Source of the DNA: Dendrophyllia cribrosa
Lineage: Eukaryota; Cnidaria; Anthozoa; Scleractinia; Dendrophylliidae
Length of the DNA stretch: 64,000 nucleotides
NCBI GenBank assembly: GCA_024195265.1
Contig: JAJLRJ010000009.1
Coordinates: 29,892,710-29,956,709 of the forward strand
Reading direction: 5' to 3'
Position 1 is the first letter of the stretch. Every line of letters begins with the position of its first letter. The position numbers and the translations under genes were made by a program. Shown here piece after piece: positions 23,801 to 35,800 of this stretch. The notes below the pieces were generated by a model that was not told where the DNA came from, did no database searches, and saw nothing but the letters and a program-made list of their open reading frames with translations.

Positions 23801-26800
23801 GTGAGCTTTCGACAACCTGTCTGTTGTCTTCGAAGGATAAAAGTTTAAATACAAGTAATTTTTAAACAGTTTTAACTAGAGAACGATATTTTTCTTATAT
23901 TTTAATTTATCACTATAATTAAAATGAATCCTGAATTTTCTTACATATTCCTTGTTCATTGTATTACTTGCTTTTCAGATTGACATTCCAACTTTAGTCA
24001 CAGAAACTCTAGGCAAAGAAGGCTTAAAGCATTTAGAGATGTACCTTAGAGCTAAAGAAAAAGGTTATTGTTAACTAAATAAATGAGCACTGGTACTTAT
24101 TAATTTAAGCAAAATGTAGTGACTTTAATGTTTAAAACATGTTCATTATTTTATACCACAAAATATTTTGTTGGAAATTATGTAAGAAATATTTGAACCT
24201 ACCATGGTAAACATACAAGCTGTCTTAAGTAATGAATAGAATAAAATAATTGCTTTGTTTAGCAACTCGGTTAGCAAAACACCTACAGTATCAAAGGCTA
24301 ATATTTGCATGCAATAATTTGTCAGCCAGATTTCATTACTCATCGAAGTATCATGAGTTAACAAATCGATACAAAAAATTATTGCATGTAAAATCAGCCA
24401 GAGGTATTGTACTGATTTGGTATTGTGATTTTCTTTATCCAGTGACATTGTCACATCCAACCAGTACACAGACAGCCATTCTTGAACAGTTCAGTCCCAG
24501 AATGCATTGTGCATTGCAAAGCCGACCTATGGAACTTCAGTATTTGCGAAAGCTATCAGAATCCATTCTTCCTTTTCTGCTACCTCCAAATTCCTTACAG
24601 TGTAGGTACGTTGAAGGTTTGGTTGTCATCTTCATGTACTAGTCTACTCTTACATGTATCAGTGGCCATATCAGAAATAACCTCAAGTACATAGGCACAC
24701 ATTTCCCAGTCAAAACAAAAAATAATATAATTTATATAATATACATAATTTTTTTTTTATGTAATTCATTATGTGATTTTAGTGTTAATAAACGGTTTTT
24801 GGGGGGGGGAGGGGGGGAAGCGTTGCTGACGACAACCCTTCAGTCCCACACTGAAGCGATGCCTGGGTTGCCTTAGCTTGGGTGAGAAACGGTGGTGACG
24901 TCCACTTCCCCTTGCTAAGCGACCTTCTAGGAGCTTGATATAGGTACATGCTGCTCAGAGTTGCTGTGCTCCATGACACCCATCTCATGGTTTATATGCC
25001 ACTCGCTGACCGGCTAGCCCCATTGACTGAACTCGCACGCAGCAGGCAGCACTTGGGTCCTGGACAACGCTGAACCCCCTACCTTCTCCCACAAAATATG
25101 TGCCTTTCAATTGTGCGTAGACATTAAATACTCTTACATGTATCAGTGGCCATATCAGAAATAACCTCAAGTACATAGGCACACATTTCTCAGGACCGCT
25201 TACCCAGGGGCGGGGTGTGAGTGGGGGGTACTCTGTATATTTGAAGGTGTTGTTGTGCCACTGGGACTCTGTAACCCTTACCCTATGACTGCTCTCAACT
25301 GCATTTTACGACCCTATACTAGACTAAACACCAAAAATCCCTGGCCTATCCCAGACTTGCCATTTTCCATCAACTCTATTTTCTTACCACTGATCATTCT
25401 CTATTCTAAACCAAAACTATCTGATTTCTATACCCAATCCCAGAATAAACTGATTCAAAACTATATATGTTATGTAGCTGATATTTAACAACTATTCACC
25501 GACCATCAACACTGAGGCGAACAGTTGTTTTAGTATATATTAAAACAGTGAGATAATATAGCACGAAAATGATGATTTTAAACTCATTTACTCCTGTCAA
25601 CGATTACAATTTTCGCACGCAAATTGCTTGGAGGTGAATAGCACTTGCTATCCCGAGTTTCAGTAGCCAATGGAGCGCGTCAACAATGCTATCCACTGTT
25701 TTAGTATATACCTAATTCAATAAAGGTTGCTTTGGCAATTGGTCATTGGTAATTGGGCATTGGCATTTGGGCATACGGAACACAATACAATGCTTTGCTT
25801 GAGTGACCGCCAAACAATAGCTTCCCAATGCCCAATTACCAATGACCAAAGCAACCTTTTTTTAATTAGGTGTATACTAAACGAGAGTATCCGCCCTCGC
25901 CAGGCTGCTAACCAGGGTCTCTAAATAACGGAAGATCATGATGGCTGTGTTCAACGCCTTGTCTCAGTTCAGATAATTGCATCATTGGGCTGTGTCGATC
26001 TCCAACCGGCTTCTCATACTAAATCTATTAGGGGACAAAAAGAACACACATCGCTGTGTGATAAGAGCAGGACGGGTAGTCTCTGGTAATGTGGTCTGTC
26101 TTAGGTCTTGTCACATTCATGAGCTGGAAGTGGCTTCCTTTTGCAACTTTATATGCTGACGTCCGAAAAATTTTCCGATTTTTCAGTAAGAGGAAATTTG
26201 TTGAATTTCAGGAGCCTTTTATCTTTGCTACGAGAATTGTTGGCCAGTGCAGTCTTCTTAAAAGCAGCTGACAAACTGTCTGATCCTGTAAGTAGAAAAC
26301 ATAAACGTGTAAAGGAGTTGTATCTGAATTTGTTCTTAGTTCTTTGCAACAAAACTAACGGATAAGATTGTACAAATGAAATCGTAGGCTCTTCATTTCA
26401 AGTTACTTATGTGTTGATGTATTTTTTATTTTCTTAAAGGATTTTGTTAACAACCTTCTCCTACTTTTGTTGGACAAAGAACCAGTAAGTTTACTTGAGT
26501 GCGCCTTATTACAAGTTACCGCTTCTTTTGCGAATTGGTGTAGAAAATATTTTGATCACCTCCAGTGCAGCTAGCGCTATAAAAAGTGAGTTGTCTTTCT
26601 CAAACATGATTCTTGTATCCAAAGAAGCAACCTGCCGCACACTTAAATGAAAGGCGTACGTTTTTCGAAATGTAAGGTGCGAGTTTTTCGGGGACTGTAC
26701 GCGAGAAATGCTCTGGCTGAGCTGAGTTCCATATATACCGGTACTAGTGCCGTTTATTGCTTGACAAATCTGACATAAATCGATCATCCTTTTGTCATAG

Positions 26801-29800
26801 ATGGTTGCCTCTCAAAAACCACCAAGTGCTAAAGTTCCTTTACTGGCAAAGTTTGCTAAACCGAGAGCTCCATTTATAAACTCGGTAAGTTTGACTGCCA
26901 ACTGTCATTCACTCACGAATTCGATACCAGTTACATCGAATTCGTATTTCAGTCGCTCTCAAGTCTCACTGAAGAGTTTGATAAGAGTTTAAGGCCCGGA
27001 CACAACACACAGTGCAACTTTTCTTAAAACGTTGCGCACAACAGTTGCAGTAGTAGAATCTAGTTCTACTTTTGTGACGTTGCGCGCAACAAATTGCATT
27101 GTGTGACAACCCCAAAAAATTGTGTTGCGTGCAACGTTGCAATAAAAGTTGCATCGTGTGTACAGGCCATTAAACTTTAGCTCTCGTTCGACCCCCGGCT
27201 AACTCATTTGCAGTCAGCTCTTTTTTGTCTAAAGGCCCGCTGACACATACGATTTTTGATGCGATTTTTGTCGCGCTCTCCAATGCAACTTTTGTCGCAA
27301 GTGTAAACTAGCGGCGATTTCCTGTGCGATTCGGGTGCGAAATTTGCTTTGATTTGCTGTGATTTCCCAAAAATCGCCGCCAAGTTGCATCAGGCTTCGA
27401 ACATGTTCGAAACGTCTGCGACATCGCGCGACAAATCGCGCCCAAATGGCACTGAAATCGCCACCCGTTTACACAGGAAAAATTTAAAAATGTTAATGTT
27501 TAAGTGCCAAAAATTTACGAAAAAGTTCCAAACGTTTCGGGCTTTGCCCTTCTTCAGTGGATGTTGGATGGTTTAAACATGCGCTTTGAAGATGCTACAA
27601 TTGCGTCGACAAATGCGACAAAAATTGCGCAAAAAATCGGTCTTAACGCTGACTCATGTGCTTTCATTCATTTGACTTTCACACGTTCTCAATCAATCAA
27701 TCAATCCTTTATTTAGCGTGATCGGTTTCCAGGTGCGCCACGAAATAATAAAGATAAAATATACAAAAGAGTTCTCAAAGAGTTAATGCAGAAAACAGTA
27801 CAACTGCGACCATTGTTAATCTGTTTGTTTTCCAGGCTCTTCATTTGTCCGTAGCAGACATTCTCCAAACTCAGTCCGCCCTGTTTCCTTTCATGCAGTT
27901 TATGAAAAGTGAAGGAGCGCTGAACATACTCCAGTTTTGCCTCACTGTTGGTATGTAATTCGACACATACGCCTTGTCCGACGAAAAAATTAAAGCAACT
28001 ATTAGTAGGGACACTAATACGAAAGGAATAGCGAGCGGTTTCGAGGAAATCTTTCGTAAGCGTGCTTTTTTCGATACACCCACAGAAAACGTTGTCATTG
28101 TAAAGCTAATAAATTGTAGAATCCTAATGATATCATATCTATTGCTTCATTTAAGCACGGCGGAAAGGCCGCAAAACTGGTAAGGTTTCGTTAGCCGTTG
28201 GTATGTAATTCGACACATACGCCTTGTCCGACGAAAAAATTAAGGACACTAATACGAAAGAAATAGAGAGCGGTTTCGAGGAAATCTTTCGTAAGCGTGC
28301 TTTTTTCGATACACCCACAGAAAACGTTATGTCATTGTAAAGCTAAGGTTTCGTTAGCCGAATAACTTAACAAACTGGAATATATTGTATCTACCAGCGC
28401 TGATATAATGAGCTATTAAACGAAGGGTGTCGGGCAGAAATTTTTTGTCACAAATTTTCAGAAAGACTTTGTTTGGTGAACTAACATGAAATGTTGTTTT
28501 GTTCTAAACACCACAGAGGACTTCAATAAAAGAGTTTTTGTCCCCGAGGTGACGAAAGGAGAAGAGGAATTGCTCGTTAAAGAGGTGGAGTAGACTTATA
28601 GATTTGGGGTACTTGTGGAAAAACGAATCTGGACTATCTTGATAAACTTCAGTTACGAGCTGCTAGAATAATTGAACAGGGTAAAGTTGAATCGCATGCG
28701 TTGGGTGGCCAAACGGACACAAAATAGACATTTCAATGCAGCGCAGCGCACGCATTTCTATTAAAGCAAGGAACACTGAAAACAACTTGCGGTCACTTGC
28801 GTCTACTTGCAGTTTGTGGCCAAACGGCACAAAGTCCAAAGCTCGTCCAAAGTGAACGCAAGACATCGTAACTTCGCACAAATCCTAGCTGGCCAAACGG
28901 AGTCGCAAGTTATCACAAGTTTCCAACTTGAGACAATTTGCGACTCCGTCAAGGACTTTACGTACGTTTTACTTATTCTGTGTTTTTTACCAGCTCCACG
29001 TTTCTTCAACAGGTCAAAGAAATCTTTCGTTCCTACTTTGACACCGGTGCTGTTGATAGAATAAACTTTGAAACAGAAGTCGTTGAAGGACTAAAAACAT
29101 GTAAGTATTTCACGAAACAGGGCTTTCAAATAACTGAGCTTAGGGTGATTGTTTTGGTCGCTTCTGTGATGAGAATAGCAAAGCAGTAATAAATAGAATG
29201 TTTAGAATACAGAAGGCAATGATAATAGAACAAGATTTAAAACTATGTTTCTGAAAGTGGTATGGACACTGCTCAGGATTTCCTGGGCTGTTTGCTTGGG
29301 AGAGCATATTATTCAGAAAGTTTTACAACAATATCTTCCACCATATTGCTTTTCTTTTGTACGCGACGTCAGAATTATGGTAGAGTATGTAAATTTCTTT
29401 CATTTCTTTTGTTCGCCATTTTAATTTTTGTTCGATTAGATATAATGCAGTCCTTAGAGAGAATCACTGTTTCAAGCGAGGCAGCCAGGCTTTAAAAGAT
29501 TTAATTGTTGGCTTAAAATAAACCTTTCTGATTTGTATTATTGTTTGTTGTAGGTATAAATAGCAATGTAGGTAAGATGGAAAGATTGAAAATGGCAACC
29601 TTACTGTCTAGGTAAATTATTTTTTAAGTAACTATATAAGGCTTAAATAGTTAGACTAACTATTTAAGTAGTAGTAGTTTAACTATTTATGGCTTAAATA
29701 CGAATTAAAGAAAATCATACGCTTTGCCAAGTATACTTTATTAGTCAGGTCTTTCGACGATTTTACCCTTTAATAGTGCCCAAAATCAAAAATTTAAGAA

Positions 29801-32800
29801 AAATCCCAAATTTCATTTTATGAAGTACTGAAAAACAAATGGTACCATGCAAAAGTACTGCCAAAGAGGTCACACCATAGGATTTTTTATCAACAGACTC
29901 AAAAGTTAGAACTAAACTACAAACGTACATGTCTCCATAATTGACTCTGGGAGTGAAAGGGTTGGGTATAGTTCAAATGCTAGTTTCCACAGCTGTGTTG
30001 TAACATTAATCATGAAAGATCCACAACTTACAGTGAAATATTACAAGTTGATACGATCTATTTATTTTGCAGAGCCTATGAATATGCGTACAATCTACTG
30101 GAGACAACATTTCTTCCTCTGTTTCACCAAAGCGATGATGTGAGTACTGTCAGCTTCTATGTGACCAACTGTTGTATATTCATATGACCTGCGCGGCCCA
30201 GCCAGTCCCATATAAGGGACAAATATGCAAATTTTCACTTATTCCATCATCTGTAAACTTTTTTAATTCCCCAGTGTAATTACGTCATCCAGTTGTCTAG
30301 ACAGTCTCGTTTCACACAATGCATATTTATGTCACTCTAAGATGTTTTGGTCGTTTTTAATCTGTTTTACTTATCAATTCTTTGACTTAAAACTCAGTAT
30401 GGAAAATTAAAACCGATCTGTGGACTTAACCTTACGTTGTTTCGTATTCACGAGATGGTTCTTAGAGCCCTTTGATTTTTTAAAATGCATCGTTTTCTTC
30501 TTGCAGTATTTTTCTTTGTTGTGTGGAAGTCGATTGCCAGCCAAACCTTTTTACAAACCAGCTTCCAGGTAAAGTTCCGTAAGTTTATTTGCATAGACAG
30601 GTACAAGAAGTTAGACTTTTCCATTCTTATAGGTTTACTCCAACATTAGAGCGGTTTTAGAGCAGTTTTCAATTGAGTGTGAAAAGTAATTACACAATTG
30701 CTTTGGTTTTTCATTGCTACGCTTTGTGATTGGCTAAAAAATCTCGCGCCACTTTCTCGACCAATCAGAAGTAAAACCAAAACCAATTGTGACTTGCTCG
30801 CACGCGTTTTCCCGCGCTTGGCGCCGCCGACATGTAAATGCTTCGAGCTCTGATTGGTTCATTGGATTGTTTACGACTGCTGTGATTGGTCAGAGTAATT
30901 ACTTTGGTTTTGGTTTTACGGCACTCAATTGAAAACTGCTCTAAATCGAGTGTCATAAAACCAAAACCAAAGTAATTACTCTGGCCAATCACAACAGACC
31001 CAGACAATCCAAAGAACCAATCAGAACGCGAAGCAAATACATGTAGCCGGCGCCAAGCGTGGGAAAACGTGTGAGAAGTTTTACTTCTGATTGGTTGAGA
31101 AAGTGGCACGGGAATTTTAGACAATCACAGTACTGCAAAGTCATTTGTTCAAATGTATCGATTGTTTCAACATCTTTTTATGCCTTCGTTACCATTTTTT
31201 CACAGGGTTTCGAAGAAAAAGTTTGATCCTTTGGCGGAGTTTTCAAGGCTGGCAGGAAAACTCAAAGATAAAGTGATGAATCCAATTAGAGGTAGGCACA
31301 TCCAAGTGGCTTTGATATGTGTTTATTTCCCGGCCTCTACTTATTGACAGCCCTGATGTTATGTTAAGGCACCAATGTGGTCCATGTTCAATACGCACCG
31401 GCTGTCACATGTGGGTTCAACCTCAACGCAATTAACGAATTGAACCAATCAAAATGCAGAGAAAAAGCATGCGATCAGTGCCAAGCGCGAGAAAATGCCC
31501 TTAATTGCAATCTGTTGATTTCTCTCGGGAGTTGAAAAATAGCATTTCACCAATAATGCCACTCCTGTACTTCCCGGCAGGGTCTCTCTTCCTCCTGTCC
31601 CCTAGAGGGGGGAGGAGGGATGCAAAAAAAAGAGCCCTTGGGAACAAAATTTGATGTGACATGAGTGTGTAATTGCTTCTCTTCTTGCTTGTGCCGAGGG
31701 TTTTTCTCCGGCTTTTTCTCCGGCTTTTTATCTTTCCACAAACAACAGCAACAATTTTTCGACTTTCCAGTTCGATCTGAAATCCCAGGGCCACTGGTTA
31801 GTCGTAAAAGCGAGAGCAACAAATGTTGAACGATGTTGCAACTTGTCGAATGTGTCTTCTACTCATTGACCGACGTCATTCAACGAGTTGCAACTTGTTG
31901 AACGGAATAGTGCATGTCTCTATTTTCGTTCAACAACGTTCAACATGTTAAATGGCCTATTTCAACATTCAACATGGGATGATACACTGTTGACTGTAAA
32001 ACGCGCGCGTTCATTGGTTGATTGATGGTCACATGACATCCAACAAACAAACTGTTTCCCGCCAAACGTCCATGAGCATTTTCGAAAACGGGCAACATTT
32101 TTTTACGTTAGAGGGTAACAGTGCACTATTGCCCGCTAGCGCACGTGATCAGACCGTGACAAAAGGTGGCATGATTATGATGCGATTGATGTTTACCTCG
32201 AGTGCTCGGCGCGTTTTTCAAACTGTGTTGTGTTTGTTTTTTGTATTGCTATATAACAAATCACTTAACGACTGATCCCTCAGAAAACAGTGAATATTGT
32301 TTCCCTCGAAGTCGAGGGAAACATCGAGATTCTCAGGTAACAAAATTCACTGTTTCCCTCGAGACCAGTCATTAAGTGTTTAATGTTGACCCGTGTATCA
32401 TTGGCTTTTAAGGCTGTGTAGTGTTACCCCCGTTAAGTTTTATTTGTTATTTATGTAAGTTATTTATCTATTTTTTTATTTAGTTATTCAGTTTGACAAC
32501 TTTATTTAATAAAGAGGTAGGAGATTAGAGCATTGTTTTCAAACTTATTTTTTCCGTCTAACAGATGATTCGCCGTACGAGGAAGATCCATTTGATATCC
32601 CAGACACACCACCGGTAAATAAAAGATGATATCTACATACACAGTAGAAAATAAATAGAGGTTATTCAGCATGAAGTTGTGTAATACGGCTGGGTATTTT
32701 TACGAAAGGCGGCGAAAAAATAGAATTAAATTAAATTATTTATTGTACGACAGTCATGTTCTCGTAAATCTAAGTTTTTGAAAGTATTTTTCCTAGCGCG

Positions 32801-35800
32801 CGGTGAGAAGAGTGTCAGTAATAACATTTCATGTTTGCACCATGTCGAATAATAAAATGGATATACGGTAAAGAAAACAATATATTTAGATATGCAGTAA
32901 ATAAAATATGATATCTTGACATGCAGTAAATAAAATGTAATTTAGATTAGTCTCTGAATAGGATCCTTTTTGGGGATATTGGTTTAAAAGAAGTGTGCAG
33001 TGTATATGTATTTTTATTTCTTCCGTGGTTATTCGTATGGAAAGACATTTTTCTTATGTAAGTGTTGTTATATGTTATTTTTTTATTATTTCCAGGATTT
33101 TGACTTTGAAAGCGAAGAAGATGAAGAATTAGAGGAAGAAGAGTCACGTGACCTAAGCTTGTGGAAGATCACTATTCCTCACGTGATCATGGAAACTAAA
33201 CAGGTTCAGTGTCGTTGGACTTTGACCCATTCACCCCAACCTCCCGGAGCTTTCATTTGAGTAGGCCATTCTTAATTAAGCGACTTTTGGACCGGCGATT
33301 TTTAATGCGATTTCAGCGGCAATTTCAAGTGCGATTTGAAATCACCGCGTTTGCGATTTCATGCGACGGTGGCAGAGCGCGTGCAAAGTAAGTCGCTCGG
33401 TCCGTTGGTTACGCGCGAGCACTGCCTGTAAACTCAAAATGGCGAAGGATTCGGCGAATTTTTTTGGCTCTCATCGCGGGCTATACACGCAAATATTTCA
33501 CGTGGATCTTACACACGTGTAAACATCTTTTTTGTCCATTCCCGAAAAGAAAAAAACATCAATTACAACAACAACAAACAAACAAAAAAGAGAGACTTGG
33601 AGCAAGTCTACTAAGAGATCTTGAACGTGTTTTAGTTCATGGGGGTGTAAACTGTTTTTCTTACTTTTACAGATTCGCAATTTGCTTCCTTTGTTTTACA
33701 GAAATGCATCTTCATAATATCAATTGACCGAACAGATGTGACGGAAGGTAAGATATCACTCCACAGTACCAGAATGTAGTTTTTGAGCTGATTCAGACTA
33801 TGTTCACACGCTGAGTGAAGGAAAAATGTAATTTTCAACACTGTGAAATTAATGTCGAGCGTCTTGGTTGTAACGATGTGTTTGGCCAGAAGAACCAAAC
33901 ATAACTCGAGGGCTAGCTAGAGAAAGAACCGAACAGCTCGAAAGCTAACTTTTAATCTAAATCTCACGAACACGCTTACATCCGGGCAATATCTCAAGCA
34001 GTTGAAAAAAACACTTTATGTAAAAGAAATGAAATATCGTCACATTGGTAATGCTCGGATAAAGGCATTTTCCCTTCATTTTAAATAAATAAATATATAA
34101 ATAAATAAATAAATCGACTTTGTTTAACGAGGGTGACACTTAACAGTCCTATGTGACTGACAAACCTCTGGCCCTCGAATTCCAGGTCGAATTGGAATTT
34201 AGAAATGTTAGAGACTTCGCAGGACGTCTTTTGAATTATGTTCACACTATACCTGATGGCCACAAAAATTCGATCCTGTGTTGTATGAACTCGCACTATA
34301 CAAGACTTGAAGTGGTTCACATTATACCTCGGAAAAGTTTCTTGTCGGAGCAAATCCACAAAATAATATACATTTCGTGCCGATCCAGTAACACATTGGT
34401 GACGCTTATAGCGGCAGGTAAATTAGTTTGGTGGAAAGGGTTCCACTTTCAAGAGTGGAGCAGCGCAGCGGTGCTCAGACGCAAATATCGTTCCGATATC
34501 AGTACTACACGTCTGAAGAAGAGGCCGATGCGGTGTAGTTCTCGTGCCGGCACAACAGCTATGAATGGTGTGTGAACATAAGCCAGGTGTGAAGAAAAGG
34601 GAAGATTGCTTTTCAGGTTTGAAGGAAATGCTTGTAAAACAAAACTGCGAGTCTGTACAAACACATTTTTTATTTACAATTCAGCTTGTTTATTTGTTTA
34701 ATGTTTTTTAACGGTTCCTTTAGTTCATGTTTTTCTTTCCTTTGGCAAACCTCCATGCTGATGTTCCAAGTTTCAAGATCAAATTTCAACACTGTTCAGT
34801 TGTGCTCTTCAAGGATTTTTTCACCGAATACGAAGACAGGTGACTCGAGCCAATAAAATATATAGGCTCTTGAAGAACAAGACGTTTCATAGATAACTTT
34901 TTCTGCGATCAAATTATTTTCGGTTTTCCATTCCATTCCGGCGTCTACGCGAATCCTTTACTGATTCTTCAAATCGTTGACCTTTATCTGATTTCAAAGT
35001 TCAATTCTGTTCCTTTTCGGATGATTCTTGTTCCTCCGTTTGATTTTCTGTCGCTGACTGCTTACCACTGGTCCTGACCCTTTGCTCTATTTCGTCCAGG
35101 TCCCGCGCTATTTCTCCAAACTTTTGAGCCAAGCTGGACGCCTTCCGCTGAACCTTTTCTGTTTGTTTGATTGAGTCATAGATTCGCGATTCACTCTGTG
35201 AAAGACTGTTCTCGATAACGTCTAGTTGGTTTGTTAGGGTTTCAAATCGGTCGCGCAGTTCTTCATACTCCATCATCATGTCGCAGTTTAAAGCCCAAAT
35301 TTTGTGCTGCAAAGTTTACGCTTTATAGTTTTGACTTCTCCCTGGTGTAAACTGCGGTTTTCCGTTCTTTGTAGTCGGTAGATGAAAGCGGTGACTTGAA
35401 TGGTATAAAGCGGTTTTGTTGTGCGGGGATAAGGCGCGAAAGGTGAAAAGAACTAATGTTGATGTATAGCGCAAGTAGCGAAAATGTGACAGCCACAATG
35501 TCGGCGAATTCAAAAGAAAATTGTCACCGCTTCTTCTAACTTTTAAGCCTGCGAATGAAACTCTTAATTGTTGCTATTCAAATAAAAGCCCTTCAGCCGA
35601 ACTTTCTAGAGTTACTGTTTATTTTCAATATTTTACAAACTTTTCATTGTTGAGAAAGGGTCGAATATGTGTATTTAGTCTCGATACAATAGCAACAATA
35701 ATAATAATTCAATTTATAGTACGCATATTACATGTGAAAAATGTTTATACCGTTACGATTACCTCCTCAAAACGGACACGTCCTTGTTGTTCTAGAAAAC

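Noticed and set aside
24146..24469. 107-residue minus-strand frame
   Set aside because: It is antisense to a SNX14 intron and exon 10 with no splice signals or recognisable domain.
34153..34575. 140-residue plus-strand frame in SNX14 intron 23
   Set aside because: No domain or periodicity is seen, it begins in repeat-like sequence (TGTTCACACTATACC) and lacks a codon-bias signal. It is probably a chance frame in a dispersed repeat.
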